This document shows, piece after piece, positions 1 through 8,190 of a DNA stretch of 51,641 nt (position 1 is its first letter; each line of letters opens with the position of its first letter). The stretch comes from Chloroflexota bacterium (GTDB lineage Bacteria; Chloroflexota; Anaerolineae; Promineifilales; Promineifilaceae): positions 1 through 51,641 of the forward strand of contig JAJRYT010000121.1 in NCBI GenBank assembly GCA_024275635.1. The letters are read 5' to 3'. A program made the translations under genes and the position numbers. The notes under the pieces are model-generated. The model saw only the letters and a list, made by a program, of their open reading frames with translations, was not told the DNA's origin and searched no databases.

Positions 1-68
1 AACATCCCGGCCAATCCTTCCCGGACAACGGGATGATCGTCTACAATGAGTATGCGTATTTGGTTCAT
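1..68 (-). CDS. NarL/LuxR-type response regulator, N-terminal part (cut by window edge)
   Basis: Only the first 22 codons are present. They read as the start of a receiver domain: the first beta strand (ILIVDD) carries the acidic pair that binds magnesium, and HPVVREGL follows as in NarL/FixJ-type regulators. The ATG at 68 is preceded by a good ribosome binding site (GAGGAA). The gene lies 45 bases downstream of the histidine kinase on the same strand, so the two form a two-component system in which the kinase would phosphorylate this protein. The phosphoacceptor Asp and the DNA-binding domain lie outside the window, so the LuxR-type output is inferred from the receiver type and the partner kinase. 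Confidence 0.85.
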   Translation of the reverse strand, partial: MNQIRILIVDDHPVVREGLAGM

Positions 69-103
69 TGTTTCCTCATGTTCCGTATTCCGTGTTCCGA
101 ATC

Positions 104-159
104 GGTTCACGGTTCACGGTTCACGGTTTACGGATAACGGTTTACGGCTTACGGATAAC
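104..159. repeat. Heptanucleotide array, GGTTCAC/GGTTTAC/GGATAAC type
   Basis: Eight consecutive 7-bp units: three GGTTCAC, then GGTTTAC, GGATAAC, GGTTTAC, GGCTTAC, GGATAAC. The stop codon of the histidine kinase (114-116) lies inside the second unit, so the last residues of the kinase are encoded by the repeat. Confidence 0.9.
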
Positions 160-1391
160 GGTATCGAAACCGCTACCGTTGTCCCTTCGCCCGGTTCGCT
201 TTCGATGAGGAGTTCGCCGCCCATCTGTTCCGCGCGCTGGCGCATGGCGACGAGGCCGAAACCGCCGGAAACGGCCGTTTCCCCCCCGCCTTCACCTATC
301 GTAAAGCCAACCCCGTCATCCTGCACATCCAAAATCACCACATCCCCCAGGTAGGAGAGCGTCGCCTGGACGTTACCGGCCTGGGCGTGCTTACGAACAT
401 TGGACAACGCCTCCTGGGCGGCGCGCAACAGCGTCACTTCCACTGCCGGGTGCAAGGGGTAACAATCACCGGTTCGGGTGAAAACGGCCGTTACCCCGCT
501 CCCTGCCGACCAATCCGTCACCACCCGTCGCACCGCCTCATCAAACGGGGCGCTTTCCAACACCTCCGGCCGTAAATCATTGACCACGCGGCGGGCCTGT
601 TCCAAACTCTCACGAGCCGTCTGCCGCGCCTGGCCCAAATGTCGCTTTGTTGTCGGCAGTCCTTCCTCTAACGCCTGTTCCGCCGCCTCCAGGTGCATAA
701 TGATGCTGATAAACCCCTGCGCCAGCGTGTCATGGATTTCATGCGCCAGCCGCTGCCGTTCCGCGCTAATCCCGGCCGCCCGCTCCGACCGCGCCAACTC
801 AGCTCGCGTCTCTTCTAGCTGTTGAATCAATGCCTTGCGTTCAACACTTTGGATGATAATGGTATGAATCCAATAACCAAAGAGGATGCCGATACCCGTC
901 AAACCCAGCCATAGCAAGGCCGCCGACCAATCAGGCGCAACGCCAATGCCAATAGTTTGTTGATAAAAATTTAGGGCGAAAATGAGCAAAGCGAAACCAG
1001 ACGCCCAGGCAATGGGCAAAACAATAAATGCCTGGCTCCATAACCCCATTTGAGTCACGTAAAAGGCGGGATCAATTCGTATCAGGCCAAACCAAAGAAC
1101 AACCAGGCCGCTGATGTAGATCAGCGCAAAAGGCAGGTTTTCCCGATAATGGCCGACATGCCGGATGAGATAAACCGCTCCCAGGTGCCAGATGCCCAAT
1201 AAAACGCTGAGACCAACCGCCCACCTCAGCATGTTAGCCGGTAAAGTCTCATCCTGAAAAGCGAAAATGAGGCCGAGGAACAGGCCGAGGAGAAATAGAC
1301 CAGTCCATAACCAGCCAGAACGTTCCCAGGCATCGCGTGATCGGGGGTCAGTCCAGGATTGGGGTTGTGGGGGGGAGGTGTGATTGGTCAT
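114..1391 (-). CDS. Membrane sensor histidine kinase (NarL/LiaS type)
   Basis: This 425-residue protein has about six hydrophobic segments in its first 180 residues, a short coiled coil, then a HisKA_3 dimerisation domain whose motif HEIHDTLAQG places the phosphorylated His near residue 220. A C-terminal HATPase domain follows (N box with EALSNVRKHA, G box DDGVGF). It would sense a membrane or envelope signal, autophosphorylate and pass phosphate to the regulator encoded just downstream. An in-frame ATG at 1439 exists, but the start at 1391 has GGA 7 bases upstream and begins the soluble N-terminus. The last dozen residues come from heptamer repeats and are unlikely to matter. The signal sensed cannot be told from the sequence. 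Confidence 0.92.
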   Translation of the reverse strand: MTNHTSPPQPQSWTDPRSRDAWERSGWLWTGLFLLGLFLGLIFAFQDETLPANMLRWAVGLSVLLGIWHLGAVYLIRHVGHYRENLPFALIYISGLVVLWFGLIRIDPAFYVTQMGLWSQAFIVLPIAWASGFALLIFALNFYQQTIGIGVAPDWSAALLWLGLTGIGILFGYWIHTIIIQSVERKALIQQLEETRAELARSERAAGISAERQRLAHEIHDTLAQGFISIIMHLEAAEQALEEGLPTTKRHLGQARQTARESLEQARRVVNDLRPEVLESAPFDEAVRRVVTDWSAGSGVTAVFTRTGDCYPLHPAVEVTLLRAAQEALSNVRKHAQAGNVQATLSYLGDVVILDVQDDGVGFTIGEGGGETAVSGGFGLVAMRQRAEQMGGELLIESEPGEGTTVAVSIPLSVSRKPLSVNREP

Positions 1392-1435
1392 TCTACATTC
1401 CATTATGAGGGGCGGAGCGACAAAGTGGCAAAGGA

Positions 1436-1474
1436 GCAAGGTTGCCGGGTGGCAAAGTCACCCGGCAATCTTGC
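1436..1474. other. Intergenic hairpin between ABC permease and kinase
   Basis: A 16-bp stem (GCAAGGTTGCCGGGTG against its complement with one mismatch) surrounds a 7-base loop. It sits just after the permease stop codon at 1483. No U-run follows on either strand, so it is an unlikely intrinsic terminator; it may stabilise the 3' end of the ABC mRNA. Confidence 0.6.
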
Positions 1475-1482
1475 CACTCTGC

Positions 1483-2220
1483 TCACTCCCAACGAAAGGT
1501 TCGGATGGAAACGGCCGTGGCCACAACCATCATCCCCAGCAACACTAACAAAGCCGTTCCATTCCAGCCATCGCCATACCATAAATCTTGCAGCAAGTTC
1601 ACTACATGCGTCAGCGGCAAATATTGGCTAAAGGCGACCAACTTTTCCGGCAAAACTTGCTGCGGCAGCGCCGCGCCGGAGAGGAACATCATGGGGAAAA
1701 ACAATGCCATACCTACTGCTTGAGCGGCCGTTGATGTGGGAGTTAGACTGGCTAACACAAAGCCTATGCTCAAAAAGCTAAGACCGCTGATAACCACCGC
1801 CAGAAAAGCGCCCACCGGCGCTTCTGGCAAGACCAAACCGTAAACGAAGATACCGGCAATAACCAAAGACGCTATCCCCACCAGCGAAATAATGAGATTC
1901 ACAGCCACCTGCGACCCCAAAACCAGCGCTGGCGTAATAGGCGCAGCACGAAAGCGGCGCAAGATGCCTTGTTCCCGATAAACGGATAGGGCGATGGGCA
2001 GCCCAATCATCCCTGTCGTGCCAATAATCATGGCGATGTAGCCGGGCACGGAGTTATCCACACTACCCCGGCCGCCCAGAAACGGGCTGGGATCATTGCC
2101 ATAAATGCCGCCAAAGAGGAACAACAGCAGCAGCGGGAAAACGAGGGTAAAAAAAGTCCCTACCGGTTCGCGCAATTTTAATTTCATCTCCACCCAGGTC
2201 ATTTTGGTTAAGGCTTGCAT
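1483..2220 (-). CDS. ABC-2 type transporter permease
   Basis: The 245-residue protein has about six membrane segments and the ABC2_membrane layout: a short cytoplasmic N-terminus, a first helix rich in Phe and Leu, a central block of helices ending in LSGAALPQQVLP, and a terminal helix. The LSG/P-rich stretch is typical of the DrrB/YadH-like exporter family. Its ATPase partner is encoded immediately upstream on the same strand (83 bases between), so the two form an exporter of lipid, drug or polysaccharide type. The ATG at 2220 has GGAG at a good distance. The substrate is unknown; the kinase-regulator pair downstream could control it, as in LiaSR/BceRS-like arrangements, but that is inference. 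Confidence 0.92.
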   Translation of the reverse strand: MQALTKMTWVEMKLKLREPVGTFFTLVFPLLLLFLFGGIYGNDPSPFLGGRGSVDNSVPGYIAMIIGTTGMIGLPIALSVYREQGILRRFRAAPITPALVLGSQVAVNLIISLVGIASLVIAGIFVYGLVLPEAPVGAFLAVVISGLSFLSIGFVLASLTPTSTAAQAVGMALFFPMMFLSGAALPQQVLPEKLVAFSQYLPLTHVVNLLQDLWYGDGWNGTALLVLLGMMVVATAVSIRTFRWE

Positions 2221-2303
2221 GATTCAAACTCCTACGTAAACGGAATTGGTAATTCAGTAATTATCATTCGATACGCGATTTACCAAATCGCGCTACAGAT
2301 CGC

Positions 2304-3215
2304 TTATGATCTAATCTCGCGCCCGGTTAAGGCTAAAAATACATCTTCTAAATCGGCTTGCTCGACGCGCAGGTCGGCGGGAACGATATCGTGTTGGGAC
2401 AAGGCGGCGGCGACGCGGGCCAGCAGGGGGCCATCGCCTTTAACGATGATTTGCTGGGCTTGTTGGGTAACGGCCGTTACCCCTTCCACCCCCTTTAACA
2501 GCGCCGCGTCAAACCCGTTCCGGCCAGTAAAGCGCACCGTACTGCCCGCCTGCAGCCCCTGAATCAACACTCTTGGCGTATCCAGCGCCGCCACTTTTCC
2601 CTGGTCAATAACAGCAATCCGGTCGGCCAGTTCTTCAGCTTCATCCATAAAATGGGTGACAAGAATGACTGTCTTGCCCTGGTCGCGGATGGCGCGCACC
2701 ACATCCCAGGTGGCGCGGCGGGTCTGCGGGTCCAAACCGGTCGTCAGCTCATCCAAAAAGATAACCTCCGGGTCATTAAGCAAAGCCAGAGCGATAAAGA
2801 GTCGCTGTTTTTGCCCGCCGGACAGGTTTTTGAAGCGCGTGTTGCGCTTTTCACTCAAACCCCATTGTGCCAGCAGCGGTTCCCAGGGAACAGTCTGCTT
2901 GTAAAATGAGGCGAACAGATCAAGCGCTTCCCACACTTTCATGTAGTCGGGCAAACTGGCCTCTTGCAGTTGGATGCCCAGCCGCTGGCGCAGTTCTTGC
3001 GCCTGCGTTTGCGGGTCTAAACCCAGGACACTCACTGTACCGCTATCCGGTTTTCGCAGCCCCATAATGGATTCAACGGCGGTCGTTTTACCCGCGCCGT
3101 TGGGGCCGACGATGCCAAATATCTCCCCTTTTTGTACGGTCAGGGACACATCGGCCACAGCAACTGTGTCACCGTATGTCTTACGTAAATGTGTCGCTTC
3201 AATTATGTTGGTCAT
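2304..3215 (-). CDS. ABC transporter ATP-binding protein (exporter type)
   Basis: A 303-residue ATPase with Walker A (GPNGAGKT), signature (LSGGQKQR), Walker B (VIFLDEL) followed by TTGLDP, and the switch His in VTHFMDEAEEL. The roughly 80-residue C-terminal extension after the ATPase core is common in DrrA/CcmA-type exporters. The longer frame beginning at 3287 runs through heptamer repeats and is rejected; the ATG at 3215 has AAGGAAA 6 bases upstream. It energises the permease encoded next (1483-2220). Confidence 0.94.
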   Translation of the reverse strand: MTNIIEATHLRKTYGDTVAVADVSLTVQKGEIFGIVGPNGAGKTTAVESIMGLRKPDSGTVSVLGLDPQTQAQELRQRLGIQLQEASLPDYMKVWEALDLFASFYKQTVPWEPLLAQWGLSEKRNTRFKNLSGGQKQRLFIALALLNDPEVIFLDELTTGLDPQTRRATWDVVRAIRDQGKTVILVTHFMDEAEELADRIAVIDQGKVAALDTPRVLIQGLQAGSTVRFTGRNGFDAALLKGVEGVTAVTQQAQQIIVKGDGPLLARVAAALSQHDIVPADLRVEQADLEDVFLALTGREIRS

Positions 3216-3237
3216 GGTTATTTCCTTCGCAGAAAAA

Positions 3238-3312
3238 GATTGATGATTGAAGATTGATGATTGAAGATTGAAATCATCACGCCTCAATCATTAATCATCT
3301 ATCATCAATCTT
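3238..3312. repeat. GATTGAA/GATTGAT heptamer array with inverted arm
   Basis: Five heptamers (GATTGAT, GATTGAA, GATTGAT, GATTGAA, GATTGAA) at 3238-3272 face a complementary arm of ATCATTA/ATCATCA units ending near 3312, so the whole can fold into a long AT-rich hairpin. It lies in the 5' region of the ABC operon. Apart from this and the next entry, 3216-3634 shows no gene. Confidence 0.85.
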
Positions 3313-3515
3313 CTTGTTTGCTGTTTGCTTATCCTGGCTACAGCATAACAGGCGGCAGACGATATGTAACCAACCAGGGGATGGAAACGGCCGTATCAGA
3401 CGAACGATGGTTGAATCAACCAAACGGTTGATTGACATAAAAACAAAGGGGTTCGATTAGGGAGTTGTGGATTCGTAAAGCGCATGACCCCGCGCGTAAC
3501 CGTTCAGCCGCCAAC

Positions 3516-3577
3516 AGACTTTTGAAGTTTTGCAGTCGAGTACACAACCACATATAGCGTCAAAACTTCAAAAGTCT
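3516..3577. repeat. Perfect 17-bp inverted repeat (AGACTTTTGAAGTTTTG)
   Basis: The arms at 3516-3532 and 3561-3577 are exact reverse complements around a 28-base loop. The element resembles the AGATTACAAAAG hairpins at 32764 and 42518 in its AAAAG/CTTTT core. It stands between the ABC operon and the lipoprotein gene and could be a mobile palindrome; no U-run follows. Confidence 0.75.
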
Positions 3578-3634
3578 CCAGGGGGGGGTGAACGCTTACC
3601 TCCGCGCTTTCACGCATCGCGCATTACGTTTGAT

Positions 3635-4603
3635 TTACCACCAGGTTTTGAAGGTCAGCGCGCTGCTGCCGATGAGTTCGCCGCTGGATGAGTAGACGGC
3701 CGTCCACACCTGCACTTGCTTACCTGGCGAAATATCGCGGATTCCCAGGGGGGCGACAATCCGGCCCTGGGCGTCTGTCCGGCCCAGGCTGATGACTGTG
3801 TCCACGTTATCAACTGTCATGGTAACGTCGGCAGCGATGCCCTCAACGGGGCGGCCTTCAGGCGTGAAGACGGTGACATACAATGTCTGCGTATCACCGG
3901 CATAGAGAACGGCCGTTTCCACCGACGTAAACACATCCACCCGGCGAATCCCGGCAAAAGGAACTGGCTGGGCAAACTGGTTCTGGCGGTAGGAGAAAGC
4001 CATTTCCGCATCGAAGTGAGCCTGACCCAGGTAGCTGATCTGGATACGCTGGTCAATGGGGAGTTCGGGCCGCCATTCAAGACGGCCGTTACGGAAATAC
4101 TGCACTCGCAAATCTCCCTCATCCAACTGGAGCGAAATAGGCGGGCCTAGAAGCTGCTCGCCATTGTAGGCGTCATAGAATGACAAAAATTCATCCTGAA
4201 CTATCAAGTCTGTTTCCGGGAAAGCGCGGGCGGGGCGGTTCTCCGGTACGGCGGCGAGAACAGGTTCTTCCAGACCGGCCAGCGCCCATTCTCCCAACGG
4301 GTAAACGGCGACGGTCTGGGCAGCCTCATCAACTTCTAGGCGCATGGCGTGGAAATATTGGACGAAACGGCCGTTATCCGGCGCTTCAAACCCTTCTGTA
4401 ATCGGATCGCCAAAGATACGCTGCCCCCCCATTTCCTCATAAAACGATGCAAATTCGTCGGCCACCGCGATGCCTGTATCTGCTGTCGTGCGCGTGGGAA
4501 CCGACTGTGCCGCTGTGCAGGCAGACAGGAAGAGAAGAAGGAATGATGAATGATGAATGATGAATTTAGCCCACTTGCCACTTGCCACTTGCCACTTATC
4601 CAC
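3635..4603 (-). CDS. Secreted lipoprotein with two FGxPI-type repeats and an Ig-like domain
   Basis: The 322-residue product ends its signal peptide with LSAC (Cys29), a lipobox. Two related repeats follow (about residues 49-95 and 130-180). Each has the pattern F..FY...GG..IFG.PI....F....RFVQYF..MRLE, seen often in Chloroflexota exported proteins. The last 100 residues (YAGDTQTLYVTVFTPEGRPVEG) resemble a bacterial Ig-like domain. The only in-frame ATG lies in the heptamer array at 4541-4620, so the n-region and part of the h-region of the signal peptide are encoded by repeats. It lies 25 bases after rsgA on the same strand. A cell-surface structural or binding role is inferred; no catalytic motif is visible. 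Confidence 0.8.
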   Translation of the reverse strand: MDKWQVASGKWAKFIIHHSSFLLLFLSACTAAQSVPTRTTADTGIAVADEFASFYEEMGGQRIFGDPITEGFEAPDNGRFVQYFHAMRLEVDEAAQTVAVYPLGEWALAGLEEPVLAAVPENRPARAFPETDLIVQDEFLSFYDAYNGEQLLGPPISLQLDEGDLRVQYFRNGRLEWRPELPIDQRIQISYLGQAHFDAEMAFSYRQNQFAQPVPFAGIRRVDVFTSVETAVLYAGDTQTLYVTVFTPEGRPVEGIAADVTMTVDNVDTVISLGRTDAQGRIVAPLGIRDISPGKQVQVWTAVYSSSGELIGSSALTFKTWW

Positions 4604-4620
4604 TTGTCACTCGCATACTC
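4541..4620. repeat. Heptamer arrays GAATGAT and CCACTTG
   Basis: Three GAATGAT units (4541-4561) and a variant are followed by three CCACTTG units and variants (4571 to about 4620). The array fills the rsgA-lipoprotein junction and overlaps the start codon and signal-peptide codons of the lipoprotein. Confidence 0.9.
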
Positions 4621-4628
4621 GCCACTAC

Positions 4629-5573
4629 CTAATACGCTGCCCGATCTAGCATCTCATGTTCTTCACGGAGGCGCAAATAACTATCGTAGCGGGCCGGAGA
4701 GATACGGCCGTCAGCCACCGCCGCCCGCACCGCGCAGCCCGGCTCATGTTGGTGGCTACAATCACTAAACTGACAATCGGCCACAAGAGGCGCCATTTCG
4801 CGGAAGTAGGCGTCCAATTCACCCGGTTCCACATCGAACAAAGCCAGGCCGCGAATGCCGGGCGTATCGGCCACATAGCCCCCCATTTCCAGAGGGATCA
4901 TCTCCGCATAGCGCGTGGTGTGCAGCCCCTTCCCGGTCGCTTTGCTTACCTCCCGCACCTTTAGCCCCAAATTTGCCTGAACAGCATTGAGCAGGCTCGA
5001 TTTACCCACGCCCGACGACCCGGCCAGCACCGACAACTTTCCTTGCAAGCAGTCCCGCAGTTCCGCTACGCCAGTCTCCTCTTTGGCGCTGGCGTAAATG
5101 ACCCGGTAGCCAATTTCGTCGTAAATACCAAATTTTTCGCGCGCTTTTTCCAGGCCGGTCAGATCGATTTTATTCACGCAAATGATGGCCGGGAGTTTGT
5201 TCATCTCGGCAACGGCAAGGAAGCGATCTAGTTTACGCAAGCTGGGATGCGGCCTTTTCACCGCAAACACAAACACGACCTGATCAGGGTTGGCGACCAG
5301 CACCTGTTCCTGGTCTTTCAACAGATGACGGGCCTCGGCCGATGCGCGCGTGCGCGACAAAACCGTGCGCCGTTCTGCGACCGATTCAATCGTTCCTGTC
5401 CCGTCCTTGTTGATGGAAATGGACACCCTATCCCCCACAGCAACCAGTGAAGATTTCTGCCACGCCTTCTTCAAACGGCCCGGCAGTTGGGCAACGATCT
5501 CCCCCTGGCCCATGTCAACGGTAAAAAAACCGCTGATGGCTTTGATAACGATGCCTTCGTATTGTTGTTTCAG
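4629..5573 (-). CDS. rsgA: Ribosome small subunit biogenesis GTPase RsgA
   Basis: RsgA is a circularly permuted GTPase that matures the 30S subunit. The sequence shows an N-terminal OB fold, then G4 (NKID), G1 (GSSGVGKSS), the switch region TTR and G3 (DTPG) in permuted order, and the C-terminal zinc knuckle with Cys-His-x-His-Cys spacing (CSHQHEPGC). The first ATG (5513) would cut off the first OB strand (EGIVIKAISGFFTVD), which is conserved in the family. An in-frame CTG at 5573 has a perfect GGAGG 7 bases upstream and a TAG just before it, so I choose CTG, giving 314 residues. It is followed by the surface lipoprotein gene. Confidence 0.93.
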   Translation of the reverse strand: MKQQYEGIVIKAISGFFTVDMGQGEIVAQLPGRLKKAWQKSSLVAVGDRVSISINKDGTGTIESVAERRTVLSRTRASAEARHLLKDQEQVLVANPDQVVFVFAVKRPHPSLRKLDRFLAVAEMNKLPAIICVNKIDLTGLEKAREKFGIYDEIGYRVIYASAKEETGVAELRDCLQGKLSVLAGSSGVGKSSLLNAVQANLGLKVREVSKATGKGLHTTRYAEMIPLEMGGYVADTPGIRGLALFDVEPGELDAYFREMAPLVADCQFSDCSHQHEPGCAVRAAVADGRISPARYDSYLRLREEHEMLDRAAY

Positions 5574-5637
5574 ATGCCAACCTCCGTTCTAAAGCGCTTC
5601 ATATCGTCAACAAGATTCAGCAGATCGGGATTTTCAC

Positions 5638-5712
5638 CACGAATGGCACGAATTGCACAAAAAATGTATTCTTAATTCGTGAAATTTGTGTCAGATTCTG
5701 GATCTACTAAGA
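5638..5712. repeat. Dispersed CACGAAT palindromic repeat, copy 1
   Basis: CACGAATGGCACGAATTGCAC faces AATTCGTGAAATTTGTG across about 17 bases and ends in TCAGATTCTGGATCTAC. Related copies lie at 20405-20481 and 43521-43575, with fragments at the ends of the 23191 element and at 42351. Position here: between rsgA and the MBL hydrolase gene. Confidence 0.75.
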
Positions 5713-5831
5713 TTATAGCCCAAAGCCCCGCTGATTGTGAATGGCTAATTTCCCTCAGCTTTTTGGCGTTTGCTCAGATGCGGGCAGGATAATTGATAAT
5801 TAAGGAAGGAAGGCGAGGATTAGAGGTTGTC

Positions 5832-6710
5832 ATGAATTTGACTCGACAAAGCGTAACGGCCGTTATCCTGGGTATCATGCAAGATGGCGGACTGCCGCAC
5901 GTAGGCTGCCGCTGCCCGCGCTGCACCGCCGCCCACGCCGATCCTGCCCGGATAGAATACGCCGCCTGCCTGGGCATCGTGGATGATCGGGAAGCGCCGG
6001 CCAAAGTCTGGCTGATTGACGCCACACCCGACATCAAATACCAACTTAACCTGCTGGCCGACGTTTTAGGGCCGCATCCAACACGTCCCCACCGTCTGCG
6101 CCAGCCCGACGCCATCTTCCTCACTCACGCTCATATGGGCCATATTAGCGGCCTGCTTGAGCTGGGGCCGGAAGCGATGGCGGTACAAAATTTGCCGGTA
6201 TATGCCCCGCCGGGTCTAGTTGATCTGCTGGCCGAGAATCAGTTATGGCGGCCTGTGGTCGAAAAACTTGATTTACGGCCGTTTGCCTCCTCCGAAGCCA
6301 TCCCTTTAACCCCAGATTTCCGCCTGACCCCCCTGCCCGTTCCCCACCGCGACGAATGGGGCGCGGGCACGGTCGCCTTTCACTTGCAGGGGCCGGACCG
6401 CTCGCTGCTTTACCTGCCGGATATTGACGCCTGGGAACAATGGGCAGAAGCACGGGAGAGGTTAACGGCCGTTGATATTGCCCTGGTTGACGCCACGTTT
6501 TACAGCGTGAATGAATTGAACGGCCGTCCCCCCGTCATCCATCCCCTTGTCCCCCACACAGTGGAAAAGTTCGCTCACCTGCCCGGCCAGCTTGTACTGA
6601 CCCATCTTAACCATACCAACCCAATTCTGGACAAGAACAGCAAAGAACGGAAGGCTATCATAGCTGCCGGAGTCCAGATCGCCCATACCGGCCAACGCTT
6701 CCCATTGTAA
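5832..6710 (+). CDS. PqqB-like metallo-beta-lactamase-fold hydrolase
   Basis: The 292-residue protein has the PqqB/MBL features: ILGIMQDGGLPHVGC near the N-terminus, a CRCPRC cysteine cluster, the metal motif THAHMGH near residue 100, later metal ligands PHRDEW and DAT, and a terminal THLNHTN. The start at 5832 has GAGG 5 bases upstream and fits better than an upstream ATG at 5793. PqqB is tied to pyrroloquinoline quinone synthesis, but no pqqA, C, D or E is near, so this is probably a stand-alone hydrolase of the same fold with unknown substrate. Confidence 0.88.
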   Translation: MNLTRQSVTAVILGIMQDGGLPHVGCRCPRCTAAHADPARIEYAACLGIVDDREAPAKVWLIDATPDIKYQLNLLADVLGPHPTRPHRLRQPDAIFLTHAHMGHISGLLELGPEAMAVQNLPVYAPPGLVDLLAENQLWRPVVEKLDLRPFASSEAIPLTPDFRLTPLPVPHRDEWGAGTVAFHLQGPDRSLLYLPDIDAWEQWAEARERLTAVDIALVDATFYSVNELNGRPPVIHPLVPHTVEKFAHLPGQLVLTHLNHTNPILDKNSKERKAIIAAGVQIAHTGQRFPL

Positions 6711-6784
6711 ATGATCTTCTCCTCATTCCTCTTCCCTGCTTCAATTCCGTAAGTTTTCTTCCAGCAGGCGGACTTGCTACCGGT

Positions 6785-6790
6785 TAAAAT
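6785..6790 (+). promoter_or_regulatory. -10 hexamer TAAAAT, predicted leaderless start
   Basis: TAAAAT is followed by exactly 6 bases and then the ATG at 6797. There is no ribosome binding site. Transcription would start at or next to the ATG. No good -35 is seen. Confidence 0.5.
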
Positions 6791-6796
6791 GATTTC

Positions 6797-8065
6797 ATGC
6801 GATTCCGTCCTAGAATTTACTGGCTTTTGGCAGGCGTGCTGTTAGTCATCGCCTGTCGGGCGGGCACAGCCGTTCAACCAACTGTGCGGCCAACAGAGCC
6901 GCCCATTACTCCAGCCATCAACCCGACACCGACAACGGCCGTCTCCCCCTCTCAGGAACCCGCCGTGACCCAACCCGCGCCTTCTCCCACGCCGATTATG
7001 ATTGATCTGGATACTATTCCGCCGGTAGACACAAACCAACACAGCGTCCCATTGGAACAGGTCTATTTTGACACCTTCCGGCGCACTAACCGGGCCGTCC
7101 CTCTCAGTGCAGCTCAGCCGGAACTCATTCGCACGCTGCTGGACGCGATTCCGCCGATTTACAACCCGGTCTGGGAAACGGCCGCTGCCGCTGACGAGTG
7201 GCTGCGCGACGGCGATCTGGTACTGGGTTATGCTGACAGCGGCGAAGCCTTTGCCTATCCCGTTCGCATCCTCAACTTTCATGAAATGGTCAGTCATGAG
7301 GTCAACGGCCGTCCCATCTTAGCCAGCTACTGTCCCCTGTGCCGCAGCGGCATCGTGTACGACCGCGCGGTTAACGGCCAGACACTGCTCTTCGGCAATA
7401 CCAGCGCACTATACGAATCGGACATGGTGATGGTAGATCACCAGACCGGTTCGTACTGGATGCAGGTCAGCGGCGAAGCGATTGTGGGCAAGATGACCGG
7501 GGCGCGGTTGGCAGCGCTGCCTTCGCAAACGACGACTTGGGAGGTGTGGAAACAACAGTACCCGCACACGCTTTCCCTTTCCCGCGATACGGGCAATCCT
7601 CGCGATTACAATCGTGATCCGTTTAGCGGCTATGGCGAATTTTTGAATGAAAATGGCCGTTTTGCTTTTCCCGTTTCCGATCAAGGGCGTGACCCCCGGC
7701 TGGAACCGGGGGCGGTCGTTTTAAGCGTGACGGTTGGCGAGACAATCCGCGTCTATCCACTGGCGGCGGTTGGCGATGGGGTTCTCAATGACGTGGTTGG
7801 GGAAACGGCCGTAGCTGTTTTCGGCCAAGCCAAAGGGCCGACGGGAGCAGCTTATGCGGCGGTGGTAGACGGCCGTTCCCTCACCTTCACATTTGTTGAT
7901 GGTCTCATCCGGGATGAGGAAACCGGCAGTACGTGGGATTTTTCCGGTCAGGCCATATCTGGCGAACTGGCGGGCGCGCAGTTAGGCCCTTTGCCCGGCC
8001 GTTCTACCTTCTGGTTCGCCATGATCGCCGCCTTTCCAGAGCTAGAACTTTACACCGGCCAGTAA
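6797..8065 (+). CDS. DUF3179 domain lipoprotein
   Basis: A 422-residue exported protein. The signal peptide ends in LVIAC (lipobox Cys20), followed by a Thr/Pro-rich linker to about residue 75, then the DUF3179 domain. Typical motifs are SYCPLCRSGIVYDR, LLFGNTSALYESDMVM and DFSGQAISG, with the CPLC pair possibly binding metal. The function of the family is not known; its members are usually anchored outside the cytoplasmic membrane. The gene is monocistronic, with its own -10 element and a probably leaderless mRNA. Five ACGGCCGT-type sites fall in the frame as NGR, TAV or GR codons. Confidence 0.9.
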   Translation: MRFRPRIYWLLAGVLLVIACRAGTAVQPTVRPTEPPITPAINPTPTTAVSPSQEPAVTQPAPSPTPIMIDLDTIPPVDTNQHSVPLEQVYFDTFRRTNRAVPLSAAQPELIRTLLDAIPPIYNPVWETAAAADEWLRDGDLVLGYADSGEAFAYPVRILNFHEMVSHEVNGRPILASYCPLCRSGIVYDRAVNGQTLLFGNTSALYESDMVMVDHQTGSYWMQVSGEAIVGKMTGARLAALPSQTTTWEVWKQQYPHTLSLSRDTGNPRDYNRDPFSGYGEFLNENGRFAFPVSDQGRDPRLEPGAVVLSVTVGETIRVYPLAAVGDGVLNDVVGETAVAVFGQAKGPTGAAYAAVVDGRSLTFTFVDGLIRDEETGSTWDFSGQAISGELAGAQLGPLPGRSTFWFAMIAAFPELELYTGQ

Positions 8066-8079
8066 ACCCGTTTAGGGGG

Positions 8080-8183
8080 CGTTCAAGAGTAACTTTGCAG
8101 TTTGCTGGTAATTGCGTATTTGGGTGATTACCAGTTGCCAACTGCCTGGTTACAATTTACCAAACACCAAAGTCACAAACAAA
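8080..8183. repeat. About 105-bp palindromic intergenic element, copy A
   Basis: The ends CGTTCAAGAGTAACTTTG and CAAAGTCACAAACAAAG are roughly inverted, and the centre has TGGTAATTG facing CAACTGCCTGG. A second copy at 45857-45969 shares the outer arms and CAGTTTGCTGGTAATTG. Both lie directly after a stop codon. It fills the gap between convergent genes and may act as a two-way terminator or be a non-autonomous mobile palindrome. Confidence 0.75.
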
Positions 8184-8190
8184 GTCTCCC

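Noticed and set aside
5832-6710. PQQ biosynthesis operon
   Set aside because: Only the PqqB-like fold is present; no pqqA, C, D or E nearby.
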